This document shows, piece by piece, positions 1 to 11,900 of a stretch of DNA of 64,000 bases. A program made the translations under genes and the position numbers. The stretch lies in assembly GCF_000002075.1 (NCBI RefSeq), contig NW_004797346.1, positions 488,986 to 552,985 on the forward strand. The letters are read 5' to 3'. The notes beneath the pieces are model-generated. The model did not search any database. It had not been told where the DNA came from and saw only the letters and a program-made list of their open reading frames with translations. This DNA comes from Aplysia californica. Its lineage: Eukaryota > Mollusca > Gastropoda > Aplysiida > Aplysiidae. How positions within the stretch are numbered: the first letter of the stretch is position 1; the number at the start of each line of letters is the position of its first letter.

Positions 1-626
1 GCAGTCAAAACTGTTTCATTGTCGCATTATACATTGTTCACCCCTTTCGAGCCACAGTTATAATCAACCACACCCGCTGATTATGTAAGCTAACTATTAC
101 ACTGGTCGAGTCTACCTCACAGATATGAGGAGAACTAACTCCTAATATTATCTTGACTGCTGCAAGTGCTTGTTTTTTTCCTCGACTTTTTAACGTCCTA
201 TAATCAGATCGTGACCTCGATTATGACACCGGGTCCTGCCCGTGAAAAGCTAGACAAAAACAGCCAAATGTGAAATAAAAAAATTAATAATTGGCATTCT
301 CTACAGTGTTTCGGCTGTCTGGTATAACATGCCATTGTAGGCCAAGTACTGACATCTCTGCTTCTTTCCTTGGTGTTCGTGTGTTCAAATCTAAAGTTAA
401 ATTTAAGGTTAGTGAGAATAAATATTTAATGAAATACTTTCCCGATTATTTTAGCGGTTGAATATGCATACAACATGAATTTAGGATTTGTTTTCATTCA
501 CAACTCAGAGTTGCCGCCTCCAGTGCCAGTAAGATTCTTGTGACTTGTGTGAGTGTGATATCTCCAGGCCCTCTCTGGTCCCATCTCACTTTGATTACCT
601 TGTCAAACAAGTCAGCCTTCGCCCCT
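1..626 (+). repeat. Inverted-repeat pair, left copy
   Basis: Bases 1-626 recur in reverse at 9840-10308. In one 85-base stretch (75-160 region) I counted about four mismatches. This copy carries roughly 160 extra bases (about 297-457) absent from the other. The common sequence stops sharply at 626. No open frame. It may extend left of the window. Confidence 0.85.
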
Positions 627-910
627 GTATATATAATATAATATATTATATACAGTAAAACCTTGTTGTACCACCTGCCCCGTTTAACGCCAAGTTTTTG
701 CCAGTGTACGAAAAGAATACCTTATATCATAAACATAATATTTTCACATTTACTTTTGCCAACTGTCACAGTTCTACAGTCCTTATTAACTTCTGTAAAT
801 TTACCCCGTGGTACCGCCAGCGAACTTGCCGCCAATAGTACACAGTACACACTATAGACTACACACGCGTTTCGCTCATTTGCTCACTCCCCGCCCATCC
901 CACCATGGTC

Positions 911-1441
911 TTTTTTGTTGTTGTTGTTTTTTTAAAGTGTTTTACGGCGCTCGCACCTGCATAGGTCATATGAGCGCGCGGGACACATCTATATTTTTCA
1001 GTTGGTAGGAAATTTTGAATTTTGCCTTGGTGGCGGCCGAAGCCTACTCTTATCGATTTTAGACCACCAAGGGATCTTTAACGTGCGCAACTTGCACACG
1101 GGCCCTCCGAGATTTTTCGCCCTTGTCCGAGAAGGCTAGGTGTAGATCTTTCCTACCAGAAGATCAGGGGTGTGGCAGAAAGACAGCAGTAAGGAGGAGC
1201 CAAGGAGTAGCAGTAGAAAGGCTGCAGAAAGAGTCAGGAGCCCAGAGGAGGGGACAAAGGAGGTGAGGGGGTGGGGGCAGAAAGTGGAAATGAAAGCATA
1301 CAACAGAACATGCTAGAGAGCAGGAAAGAAGGTGAAAGGAGACAATTTTAGAGAAGAACATGTTTCGGTCGCTACCCTGATTCGAACCCGGGACCTTTGA
1401 ATGAGAGGCCAACACCTTAACCTCTAGGCCACGAGAGCCCC
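911..1441 (-). mobile_element. tRNA-derived SINE, full-length copy A
   Basis: On the minus strand it starts at 1441 with a tRNA-like head: GGGGCTCTCGTGGCC, A box TGGCCTAGAGGTTAAGG, B box GGGTTCGAATC. A body of about 350 bases follows, with the motifs AAAGATCCCTTGGTGG and GGCTTCGGCCGCCACC, and then a tail GCGCTCATATGACC...GCGCCGTAAAAC and an A-rich end. It agrees with copy B along its length. It sits inside the TA-flanked element 653-2387. Confidence 0.85.
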
Positions 1442-1556
1442 ATCACCATTGTCTAATAAATTTTAGACAATGTGGATAGATTTACATTGGTGTATTGTGT
1501 TGAAAGCGAAAACAATAGGCTACAATGTGTAATGTAGAAGAGTACAAGTACTCTTT

Positions 1557-1926
1557 GGGGCTCCAGTGGCTAAGTGCGTAGTCTGTTTAGACTCAAGTAA
1601 TGTCAAGCAAGTGGCGGTGTCACGGGGTGTCAAGCAAGTGGCGGTGACATGGGGAACAGATAGGTGGCCACTGGAGTGTGTCCTTGAGAAAAACAGGACA
1701 ACCCCAGCTCAAAATACAGGGCGCTGCACAGTGGCGACCGACATTGGCATGTTTGTTAACTGTTCTGTACTGGTGTAGTATTTGTGTATGTATGTATGTA
1801 TGTTGGTATTTATGCGTGTATTTATGTATGTACGTATTTATAATTATTTATGTATGTAGGTAAATGTATGTTTGCCATTGTAAAACAAAGTGCCCTTCCG
1901 GGACAAATAAAGAGTGTAATTTATTA
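1557..1926 (+). repeat. Possible SINE-like segment ending in AATAAA
   Basis: Opens with an A box-like CAGTGGCTAAGTGCGTAG, includes two direct copies of GTCAAGCAAGTGGCGGTG (about 1602 and 1630), a TATG-rich stretch (1788-1860) and ends GGGACAAATAAAGAGTGTAA. No B box found, so the class is uncertain. Confidence 0.3.
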
Positions 1927-2514
1927 GTTTTTACTTTTATGGAAATTAAAACTTAACTTTGAAATTTGAATCAAACTTCGCTCCCATCGTAAATCCGACT
2001 ATATTTGGTGTACTGATTATGAAAATTCGAAATTCTATCATGTTTAGGCCTTCAATATATTTATAAATATAATGAAATTTTACGTCGCGCCTAGAGAAAC
2101 TCAAAAGGAACCTCGCCATCAACCCTTCACCCCCCCCCCCCCCCAACCCCCGCGGCAAAATATCTGGTTTTGCCAAATAATTTACATGCTGGGGACAGAT
2201 CGAAGGGAGATAACTCATTAATTCATCAAGTTTTTGGTAAACAAGTTCCCTTGACGTTGGGCAGTCGGTGTAGCAGACAAGTATTTAACAGAGGACATGA
2301 AAACCTCGTTGTACCGGTACCGCCAGCCCCGCTGTACCACCAACTTATTGCTCGTCCCAAGGTAGGCGGTATAACGGGGCTTGACTGTATCTATCTATCT
2401 CTATCTATCTATCCATCTATATATGAACCTGAGCGCGTGTAATTGTTTGTGTGTATGTGTGTATTTGTTTGTCTGTTTGTTTGTTTGTTTGTTTGTTTGT
2501 GTGCATTTGTGAGT

Positions 2515-2530
2515 GAGAGAGAGAGGGTGA

Positions 2531-2609
<79 letters not shown>
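2515..2609. repeat. (GA)n microsatellite followed by poly-G
   Basis: About 40 GA units to 2599, then about 10 G. The open frames over it are low-complexity artefacts. Confidence 0.98.
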
Positions 2610-2639
2610 AAGCGAGAGAGAGAAAGTGAGTTGGGTGAG

Positions 2640-4260
2640 AAAAGAGAGACGTAAAGAGTGGCGCGGTGACAGAGGGAGACAAAGATAGAGGTGGTGAGTT
2701 CCCGAAAAATGATAACATTGACTGACCATTGCATTATAATCTGGTGTTCGTGACTTCCTCATAATAACTGAGGTCAGAAGAATTGGCCCTTGCCTCATTG
2801 ATAAGACCAAGAGAAGTCAAGGAGGGGCCGCGCGCACATGGAAAAGAGGGTGTCGCTATCAGTTAAATCGTGACTTCCCCTTATTTTCCTGAAGCGCTCA
2901 ATGAAGGGCGTCCTTCGATCGTCTCCATGAGACAAGGAAACTGTGTGTGAGAGGAGGGGGTGGGTGGGGGGTGGGGGGGATTCCAGTGTAACAGCAGCAG
3001 TCAGTCAGTATTCCCGAAAAAGAATCGATTTAAAGATAGCTTCCCATTTAGAGTCTTCACCCTTTCCTGAACCTTGCCTTAATATCCAAAGGGGTACAGG
3101 ATTATTATTATTTTTTTTAAATTATCTGTTATTTATTTAAATTAAAAAATTTTTTTTTTAAAAAACGCCAAAAAACTAATATTGCATGTTTTTCACAAGT
3201 ATGTTTTTGAACAGACATGATACTTTGAAATGTATTTTACTAAAAGGCTGAAGTTTTCTAAACAACGTTTATTGCAGCTTAAAATTTGCACAACTGTAGA
3301 CAAGATAAAGCAGGACCAGCGAAAAGGGAGGAAGATTGGTTTGGGGGGGGGGGGAGGGGGGGTGGAGGGTACATGTGTATTTCTAAGGCATTTTGTTTCA
3401 GACATCAAAGTACCTGAACAGCTTTTGGATATGTCTTTTTGAACGAGCTGGGGTTGTTGTTTTTTAATTTTTTGTTAAAGTTTGTCTATTTATCGGGCAA
3501 GAGAAAAGTTTGAAAAATAAGTTCGTCCTCCATCATCATTTGCGAATATGTAAATAACATGAATTTAAAAAAAAGAAGAAACGCTTAAGAGATTTTTAAA
3601 AAAGAATGTATAGAAGACATTTTTGGACGAATGGGTTCTCTCCAGCAGCAGATTTTTAAAAATATAATCTAATATTAGAAAACAGAATGTGAATGTTGCG
3701 AACCGTCTATTAACAAGCGACCCAGAGATATTTCAGTTATATGTCAAATGTCAACGCCCTTTTTCTGGCGCGATCAACCATGAATAATTTAAGGTCGTAA
3801 CTAACAATTACTTGCTTTCGTTATGTTGGCGTGTTCTCTAAAACCAGACAGGTGTGGAGCGCCAATGATATTACTATCAAATGCAAATCAAACCGCCACA
3901 ACTTTGTCGCGCTCATCATAATGGATGAGTGTGAAAAGTCCATACATTTTGCTACTGTACCTTGGAACATAGAAAGTATCTACGATGAATGTGGTCATGA
4001 TAAGTTAATCGTATTTTCCAATAACTGGGAACAAAATTGTGTTCACCCCGATAACAATCTTCTACTGGTTCACATCTCTGTAACTTTTCTGTCCTATCTC
4101 CTTTTTTCAGTTTCTCACTCCTTCTAATCGCAGGCCCACTTCATTGTATTGTGTGGCATGTACTCATCAACAAACAGGATAACCCCGTTTGTGTGGTACC
4201 ACTTGACAGAAGGAGAAGTAGAAGCAACCCGGAAACTTCCCATTCCTTAACCCTTGACTT

Positions 4261-4262
<2 letters not shown>
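2640..4262. other. Non-coding stretch, nothing recognised
   Basis: Purine-rich start, poly-G runs (2950-2980 and 3342-3362) and AT-rich sequence. A 98-residue frame at 3831-4127 has no recognisable motif. Confidence 0.5.
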
Positions 4263-4315
<53 letters not shown>

Positions 4316-4348
4316 TCTCTTTACCTCTCTCTCTTTCACTCACCCCCT

Positions 4349-4408
<60 letters not shown>

Positions 4409-4503
4409 GTTCCCTCTCTCCTTCTCTCCGTTAAGTGTGCATCTCTCTCTGTCTTTCCCTCTGTCTGTAGATCTCTTTCTAGCCGTGTCTCAGACTGTTT
4501 TCA

Positions 4504-4585
<82 letters not shown>

Positions 4586-4586
4586 C
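4263..4586. repeat. (CT)n and (CTGT)n microsatellites
   Basis: CT units with small interruptions 4263-4405, then about 20 CTGT units 4504-4586. Confidence 0.98.
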
Positions 4587-5105
4587 TTTATTACTTTCTC
4601 TCTCCCTCTCTCCTCTATTTTTATTCGAATGACAAAACGCTTGTTTTGCCATTTAATCTAAATAATTTTTTTTTAAAGAGCTCCTCTGGTTAATTTATTC
4701 AAGCAACTTCAGACGATGCATTCATAACCTGCAAAAAACTCTCAAATACCGTTCCAGTTCAACGATATTAATGACATTTCATTTTTTAGCTTAGGTCTGA
4801 AGATAGAAACGAGTAAACAAACAAAACAAAACAACCTCTCCCCCCCAAAAAAACCCACCAAAAAACAAAAACAAAAAAGCACTCACACACAAAAAATTAT
4901 GATAAAAAGAACTATCGCATAACATAAAGCAGCAGACTAAAACGTTAACGACCATTGCCAGCTGATATATCTAAAGACCTCAGCCCAGAGCCACGAGTTG
5001 TAAAGAGGAAAGCCATTTCCCCCAAGTACATTGTTTTTATAATACATGTAATTTGAAAGAAAATCGTGTTCACTGGAAAGTATTTTTGCGTTCGTGTGTC
5101 TGTGT

Positions 5106-5107
<2 letters not shown>

Positions 5108-5178
<71 letters not shown>

Positions 5179-5181
5179 AGG

Positions 5182-5255
<74 letters not shown>

Positions 5256-5367
5256 CCTCTGTGTGTTTGTATGCCTGTGTGTCTGTGTGTCTGTATGTCT
5301 GTGTGTCTGGGGGTGGGTAGGTGTTTCTGTGTGTGTCTGTGTGTGTATGAGAGATAGAGAGAGAGAG

Positions 5368-5441
<74 letters not shown>
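5108..5441. repeat. Composite (GT)n-(TC)n-(GT)n microsatellite
   Basis: GT 5108-5177, TC 5183-5252, degenerate GT/CTGT, GA 5350-5370, GT 5370-5441, over 330 bases. Confidence 0.98.
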
Positions 5442-5460
5442 GTGTGCGTGTGTGTATGAT

Positions 5461-7205
5461 ATTTGTTTGTGGGTGACCAGTGCCCTATGATGAGCTCACG
5501 TGCACGTCTTTGTTTCGTCCATTGCTGTTTTAGAGTGTATGGTGGGTGTGCGCGGGGTCGTGTATATGTATATGTTCTTGTGTATGTGTTTCTGTGTGTG
5601 CATGTTCACCATGATTTTCAAGAACTTTTTATTCTGCACTCTCTCTCGTTTATTGTTATCAAAATGTAAACAAATTTCTCAAACTGATTTAACATTTTAT
5701 CAAATTAACACAGTTTACACCACGTCATCCAACAGCCGCATGGATGTTTTATTATATCATAATAATATTATGTAAATACAACAAAATGAGGAAAAGTTAG
5801 TTTCAGTACTCCTTAATATCTTCATGGGTAAAATCTGATCAGCTCACCAATGTAATGGGCGCCGAACCTGTGCTACTTCACCAGTTAGAGACATTTGTGG
5901 GTGAACTCTGGCCAGCCTCCTGTTGATTTTATTTCTTCCCCATTGCTTTTTAATGAGGCGTAGATGAATTTATGAGTAGGGTTAAGCGATTCAATTTCTA
6001 GGAGTCTACTATAGTGTTTTCGTAATGGTTTCAAAAATAACGCTGAGGACATTCGTGTAAAAATTGGAATGAGAATGTGGTTCACAGAGTAACTGTTAGC
6101 AGGGGCGGCTCGTGGGTCTAAAAAGTGGGCGTGCACAATTAAGCTATCTTAGGCTGAAGATAATCAAGGGCAGAGTAAATGGGATGGTGTATAATTTTAG
6201 GATCTTTGGGTTGGTGAAGGAAGACCTTTGTGCTTTTATTTTCATTCTTTTTTACTTGTGGCTTTGACTTCAAGAACTAAATCTGTTTGTTAGCTAAACG
6301 TCAATTTCATTCATCCTGCATTAGAACTGAACACTCAAGTAATACCTTTCACCACTCCACTACAAAACCGTTCAAAAGCACAACTCATAGGACGGTGACC
6401 TAAGTATGTCACGTTCACCTCCCTCAGGTTCACGGTCACAGAGTCACTTAAAATAGCGACAAGACAATGAACCAATTACAATTCACTTGAGCACTCCGCT
6501 GGATTGCTCCGGGGCCCACATAATTTTGGCATGGAATAGTGCACAGTCTATGGCGTTTATTTTTAGATTGCCTACAGTGGGCTATGTTTCGGCGCTATTC
6601 GGCTGGAGCACATTCAGGATGTGCCGTCTTATTAATATTAATGTGCCGCTAAACTCTCTACAAGTGTCGTCATCGCTTGGATTATCCCAAAGAGCGATTT
6701 ATAGGTCAGGTTTCTACTGTTGACTATCCTGTTATGTTTAGATACAGCGCATGAACTTAGGCATGGCATAGCAGATGTTTTACGGCAATATAGAATAGAA
6801 ATGACAGTTACGGCGCCAGCGAGGGCCTTGTTTTGATATAAAATTTGGCTAGTGTTCGTTTCTGGCGTCTTTTATTTTATTATTGTGGGTGCTTTACGTC
6901 ATAGAACATTAAAACATTTTGGGCGGCACAGCACGACTGTGCTCTATGGACGAACAGCGCCTGACTGTTAGATAAGTCAGTAATTTTTTTTCCACAGATA
7001 TGATAATTGTTTTTTCACTTACTTTTTTCTCCCACAAATTTTCATGTTCTTTAAATTTTAGTTGTTAGCTCTGCCAGAAATGGTGCTTGACAGATCGGAT
7101 TTTTTCAGTAAGTTTATCCGACAGAAAAAGCCTTTCTACAGGAACGTAAGAGGGAGGGGGCGGAGTGGTGTGCTATAAGCACGGTGGATGAAGGTGGCTC
7201 AGGTA
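5461..7205. other. Non-coding stretch, nothing recognised
   Basis: No convincing frame. CAGGGGCGGCTCGTGG at 6099 resembles a hAT-type terminus, but no partner end was found within a few kb. Confidence 0.4.
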
Positions 7206-7215
7206 TGATATACTT

Positions 7216-7390
7216 TTTTTTTTTAGTAGAAGTTTTACGGCGCTCGCAACTGCATAAGGTCATATGAGCGCCAGAGGATTAGAGGTGTTACAAGAGAGTA
7301 ACAAATATAAAAAAGAAGAAGCGGAGATGAGGACGATAGATGTTCGATGGGAAAGAAGAAGCAAACCACACCAGTGCATCCGCCAACCAC
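7216..7390 (-). mobile_element. Short retroposon sharing the SINE 3' tail, copy 1
   Basis: Minus strand: GGTGTGGTTTGCTTCTTCTT, ATCTATCGTCCTCATCTCC, TGTAACACCTCTAATCCTC, then the same GCGCTCATATGACCTTATGC tail as the tRNA SINE. The body differs from copies A-C, so this is a second family or a variant with another 5' region. No tRNA boxes seen. Confidence 0.7.
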
Positions 7391-8084
7391 CCACGGTAAG
7401 ATGTACGTCAAGAATCAACTAAAAGCCTAGTTTCCAAAGAGGTAAAAAAAAAACAACAATCGATTATTATGACGTGAGAAACCTGATAATGCAGAATACT
7501 GGTTATTGTGCTCTCAGGAGAAGATGGATCAGTGAGGGGATAAAGTTAATATTACGTACATCATGAGCTGTAATTTCGGACATACGATACAAAAAAAAAA
7601 AATCTATGGAGTACACACACTCACATGCACACGCACAGAATTGTAAATCTGTAACTTGAGAAGGTCGTGTAATCGCAAAAAGAAAGACATTCCTGACAAG
7701 GGCCCAATGAGAGTGTTACTGGGTCTGTGGGGAAAGTGTGTCAGGAACTTTCACCCCATTGGGCTTGCAGAGCATGAGCCCTCTCTACAACAATTGTTTC
7801 GGGTTCATTTTCTTTTAATCTTCTACCTTTCTTTTAGAAGGGTTTCATTTAGAAAGGGCAGTTGGAACCGGCTCATCCTTTCTTGAGCCCTTAAACATTT
7901 GATTGGCTGTCATGTTAGGTTGATATCGTTGTAAGAGTGACAATAGTGATTGGATGAACGAGCAAGTGCGTGTGCACACTGCGTGCATCCGGAGGGAGAG
8001 GATTCTAAAGCAATCACAACGCTTTCTACTGATTACTTTGTTAATTCAAAAACATTCATTTACGTTGGGAAGGAGTTGCGTGAG

Positions 8085-8611
8085 GGGGCTCTCGTGGCCA
8101 AAAGTGCTCGCCTTTCATTCTTTGGTCCCGGATTCGAATCCGGATAGCGACGGAAATTTGTCTTCTCTTAAATTTTCTCATTTCAATTCATTTCGTGCTC
8201 TCCAGCAAAGTTCTGTTAGCTGCTTTCGTCTCCACTTTCTGCCTCTACTCTCTCAGCTCCTTTGCCCCTTCCTCTGGGCTCCTGACTCTTTCTGCAGCCT
8301 TTTACGGCTACTCCTTGGCTGTCTCTTACTGCTATCTTTCAGCCACACCTCTGATCTTAAGGTAGGAAAAATCTACACCTATAGTATAGCCTTCTCGGGA
8401 CAAGGACAAACAATCTCGGAGATCCTATGAGCAAGTTACGCAGGTTAAAGATCCCTTGGTGGGGTCAAAATCGATACGAGTAGGCTTCGGCCGCCACCAG
8501 GGAAAAATTCAAAATTTCCTACCAACTGAAAATTTTTAATGTGTCCCACGCGCTCATATGACCTTATGCAGTTGCAAGCACCGTAAAACACTTACCAAAG
8601 AAGAAAAAAAA
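8085..8611 (+). mobile_element. tRNA-derived SINE, full-length copy B
   Basis: Head GGGGCTCTCGTGGCCAAAAG, B box GGATTCGAATCC, a body with CTTCTCTTAAATTTTCTC and AAAGATCCCTTGGTGGGG, and a tail ending GCAGTTGCAAGCACCGTAAAAC followed by A-rich sequence. It is colinear with copy A, opposite in orientation and about 6.6 kb away. Confidence 0.85.
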
Positions 8612-8776
8612 GTTGGTGGAGGGGCTCAAGCCATCTTGCTCTTCTCTACGCCTCACCACTGCCCAGTCCCGACAACGGTAGCAGTTCTTTGAGATCCGAC
8701 ATGCTGGGCGATCAAATTAAAATAGATTCAATGCTGACTAAGAAGTTGGGAATAACCACAGTTAATACAAAAAATA

Positions 8777-8961
8777 CTGTCAGACTTGTTTAAGACGACC
8801 TATGTTGTCAAGAAAAAAGTGGAGAAACGGTTCTCTTTGACAGTATAAAAAAACCCTCAAAAGTGGTGGTGGGGGGGGGGGGGGGGGGGTGAGAAAGTGA
8901 GAAGTAGTTGTCTGTACAGGTGGCTGTCTAATACAGGTGGTCGCTAGAACAAGTTCCACTG
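8777..8961. mobile_element. Short TA-flanked MITE (about 185 bases)
   Basis: Ends CTGTCAGACTTGTTTAAGAC and (reverse) CAGTGGAACTTGTTCTAGCG, with TA at 8775-8776 and 8962-8963. A poly-G run of about 20 lies inside. Terminal motif as in other pogo/Tc1-type MITEs. Confidence 0.55.
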
Positions 8962-9589
8962 TACTTGTATTCTAGGGAAAGGATACCTAAAAAATAATAG
9001 TATGATTGTGTAGAAGAAGAAATGTTAATATATAAATAGTCTAAATTGTCCACAAAGGATATCCATTGTCGTGGAAACAGTGGTTGTCTTAGACAGGTGG
9101 GTGTCTTGGACTGTGTCATAATATTTTTTTAACGTAGGGAGGGGGAGGGGGAGTGACTAGTGGTCGTTTGTAAAGGAGTTTGTCACTTGTCTTGGACAGG
9201 TTGCCAAAAAAGAAGATTCGATTACTCTTTAAAAAATGGAAATGGGGGGGGGGGGGTTACATGGTTTACACCTCTTTTACCATAGCTTTTTTTTTAAATT
9301 TCAGAATCGAACTTTGTCGGACTTTTATTATTCTACTTGTGTATTATTACTGCTTCAAGGCTACAGCGAGCATGAAAAAGAGCCCGCTACATTCTCCACT
9401 GAGAATGAAAAGTGCGTGAGAATAGCATGTGGTCCTGTTTAAAAAAAAAAACTTTTAAAATCTAATGTAGGTGTTTTTAGAGAAAATTAATAATTAAGAA
9501 CATATAGAATTCAGCTTTCCGACCTGCTTGTCAGGGCTAACCCGGCCTGAAAGCGATATACATCCCAGCAGAAAGACTAAGATACTCGT

Positions 9590-9700
9590 GAAGAAAAGTA
9601 TTTCTCCTTCTCGGGAGTCGAATTCCGGTCTCCTGCGTGCAGCAGCAAATCAGCTGACCTCTGCTCCAGAGGAAGCCGGTACCTTGTGCTCGCGATAGAC
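9590..9700 (-). mobile_element. tRNA-like sequence, probable SINE head
   Basis: Minus strand has an A box-like GGAGCAGAGGTCAGCTG, an anticodon-arm-sized spacer, and a B box-like CCGGAATTCGACTCCCG with four of five T-stem pairs. The first half does not fold as a proper D arm/acceptor, so a SINE head or tRNA relic is more likely than a working tRNA gene. Confidence 0.4.
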
Positions 9701-9839
9701 AGAGACAAACAACTACTTATAACGTCATTGTCAGCATGTCCAAAGGAATCCTTTTTTTTTACCAAACACTATCTATGGATTCCATGCGCAACTAGGCCAC
9801 AGTGCATACACGACGTAACAATGTTCTAAGCATGGGGAG

Positions 9840-10308
9840 CAGGGGCGAAGGCTGACTTGTTTGACAGGGTAATCAAAGTGAGATGGGACCAGATACGGCC
9901 AGGAGATATCACACTCACACAAGTCACAAGAATCTTTCTGGAGGCGGCAACTCTGAGTTGTGAAGGAAAACAATTCCTGAATTCATGTTGTATGCATACA
10001 CTTTGGTAAAGCATATCAATTATTATTTTTTTATTTCTCCTTTGGCTGTTTTTGTCTAGCTTTTCGCGGGCAGGACCCGGTGTCATAATCGAGGTCACGA
10101 TCTGATTATAGGACGTTAAAAAGTCTAGGAAAAAAAAGGAGCACTCGCAGCAGTCACGATATTATTAGGAGTTAGTTCCCCTCACATCTGTGAGGTAGAC
10201 TCGACCAGTGTAATAGTTAGCTTACATAATCAGCGCGTGTGGCTGCTTATAACTGTGGCTCAAAAGGGGTGAACAGGGTATATGTAGCAATGAAACAGTT
10301 CTGACTAC
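9840..10308 (-). repeat. Inverted-repeat pair, right copy
   Basis: Reverse copy of 1-626, lacking its internal 160-base segment. Shared landmarks are TCATAATCGAGGTCACGATC, GAGGTAGACTCGACCAGTGT and GCAGCAGTCACGATATTATT. Beyond 9840 towards lower coordinates the sequence is unique. The element class is not recognised. Confidence 0.85.
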
Positions 10309-10356
10309 TATGCACATGTTCCCTTCAACTCTATTGGTAGACTCTTCCAGCCTCAC

Positions 10357-10450
10357 TTTAAGCTTACTTAATCAAAGCTTGTGAGTGCGTATGGAGTGGC
10401 CCGATAGGGGCAAACAGGCTATTTCTGTGGCAATGAAACGGTTTTGAAGG
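10357..10450 (-). repeat. Degenerate tandem unit next to the right inverted copy
   Basis: AAGCTTACTTAATCAAAGCT...GGGGCAAACAGGCTATTTCT...GGCAATGAAACGGTT parallels 10212-10308 (AGCTTACATAATCAGCGC...GGGGTGAACAGG...GCAATGAAACAGTT) in the same orientation and spacing. Confidence 0.6.
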
Positions 10451-11104
10451 TTAGGCATAGTCTTTTGTTTTTTGGTGATTATGAACGTCTTTTTACATTT
10501 AATTTATGAGGTTTACGTCTATGGGTGAATTTGACTACGACAATGTTTCAAAATTAGGAAAGAAAGCAGTGATTATTTGATTATATAGACGCTTCGCCTC
10601 TGACGGGGAGGAATATTTAATCATTTTTGTGCATGGAATGCATCTAGAAAAGTCAAACTTCACCTTTACTTTTTACTTTTATCCGGTGTCGCGGGAAGAA
10701 AGAGACATCTCTCTGCCACCTGCCGGAGAGCTTGGGTCAGGGAGATGCCGTGAGTTGTTAGGTGTTTCTCTGACTGTAAAACTTCACCGCCATAGGGAAA
10801 AACAAAAAGTGGGATTGTATTGTCTGGTAGAGAGTGTTTATGTAGCCAGTTAACAGGCGATCTAGAACTCTAATGATAGAGTACTTCACCGGCTCAGCTA
10901 CCTTTGAATAGAATTGCTCGTTTTTGTTTAACGGTTTTGGAACTTAAAGAATTTCTTATCGTCCAATCCGTTGCTACAAAGTAATAATAAGTAGGCCTAA
11001 ATATCGGCCCCGAATGCTGTGGACGAGCCATCATAATCCATTCATCTGTCGCTATTATTAGCCCCTCCTATTCTCTACATGTACTGTACTAATCTGTTAA
11101 ACGA

Positions 11105-11900
11105 AAGGAAAACTCTGGATGGGGCTTCTCAGCAAGAGTGAGCGGCAGATTGGTGCGGGAACAGCAGAGAGCATACGATATGACAACATCTAGCACGAGA
11201 ATGCAGATAGATGCAATCACTCAGGCTCTCAAAAGGGTCACAACAACTCGACAAGCACATGTGATCTTTGTCAAAGACTCTCAAAGCACTCTGATTAAGA
11301 TTGAGAGTGGGAACCTTAGAGCGGAATGGACAGAGCTCCTGAAGAAGACAACACTGAAAAAGATCACGTGGATCTTCATCCCGGGCCATGCTGGAGTAAA
11401 GGGCAATGAGCGGGCTGATGAGCTCGCTGGAAAAGCAAGACCTGAAGGGAAACTGTGCCCTGACAAAACTGAAATTGTACGTTCAGTCAGGGAAACACGA
11501 GAAAAAGAACAAGAAGAGTCGGAATACCATCATCGTGAGCGACTTCGTGAGCTTGGAATCGGCCTGCAGAAGTTCAAAACTTTGTGGGAGGAGCAGAAGG
11601 CTATGCAATCAACTATTGCTTGGAACCGTCAGCATCTACACACTTCGAGATGTTCTTCTACAGGGAACGGAGCGCTTAAGGGGATGCCCCTTGTGCAGTG
11701 ATGTCGGTCCTTCACACAAGTAAACTAAATGAACTCCAAGCACTCAGGTTATAGAAAGAGGAAGGCCACGCAGAAGGTGGATTGAGGGAGTCAAGGAAAC
11801 CCTGGGAAATTATAATATCCCAATTGAAAGAGCTGCGGAGCTGGCCTACCACAGAAAACTGCATCTTCCCTCGACGTTTAACGGTAACAGAGGATGGAAA
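11105..11900 (+). mobile_element. 3' fragment of a LINE with RNase H domain
   Basis: An open frame from about 11114 reads SGWGFSARVSGRLV, TTSSTRMQIDAITQAL, VIFVKDSQSTL and WIFIPGHAGVKGNERADELA. These are the strand, Glu, Asp and His/Asp elements of an RNase H fold, in the style of RNase H-bearing LINEs. After a frame change at about 11600 come CPLCSD and, at 11750-11890, GRPRRRWIEGVKETL and RAAELAYHRKLHL, a typical C-terminal end of such polyproteins. Reverse transcriptase and endonuclease are absent, so it is a 5'-truncated, dead copy. Confidence 0.75.

Larger units (their letters stand above)
653..2387. mobile_element. TA-flanked inverted-repeat element containing SINE A
   Basis: Left end CAGTAAAACCTTGTTGTACC, right end (reverse) CAGTCAAGCCCCGTTATACC, with TA outside both (651-652, 2388-2389). 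The terminal similarity is imperfect, and a second internal match (AAAACCTCGTTGTACCGG at 2301) complicates the right end. It carries no transposase I can recognise. Could be two independent insertions. Confidence 0.45.

Noticed and set aside
1369-1441. Possible tRNA gene on the minus strand
   Set aside because: A and B boxes are good, but the same head recurs at 8085 and 38680-38753 attached to a common SINE body, so it is a SINE head.
3831-4127. 98-residue frame
   Set aside because: No recognisable domain, no splice context, adjacent to repeats.
4151-4693. Long Ser/Leu/Val/Cys frames over the CT and CTGT arrays, and similar frames at 2401-2810, 5053-5490 and 12230-12623
   Set aside because: Microsatellite translation artefacts.
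6099-6114. CAGGGGCGGCTCGTGG, like a hAT-type terminus
   Set aside because: No matching inverted end or 8-base duplication found nearby.
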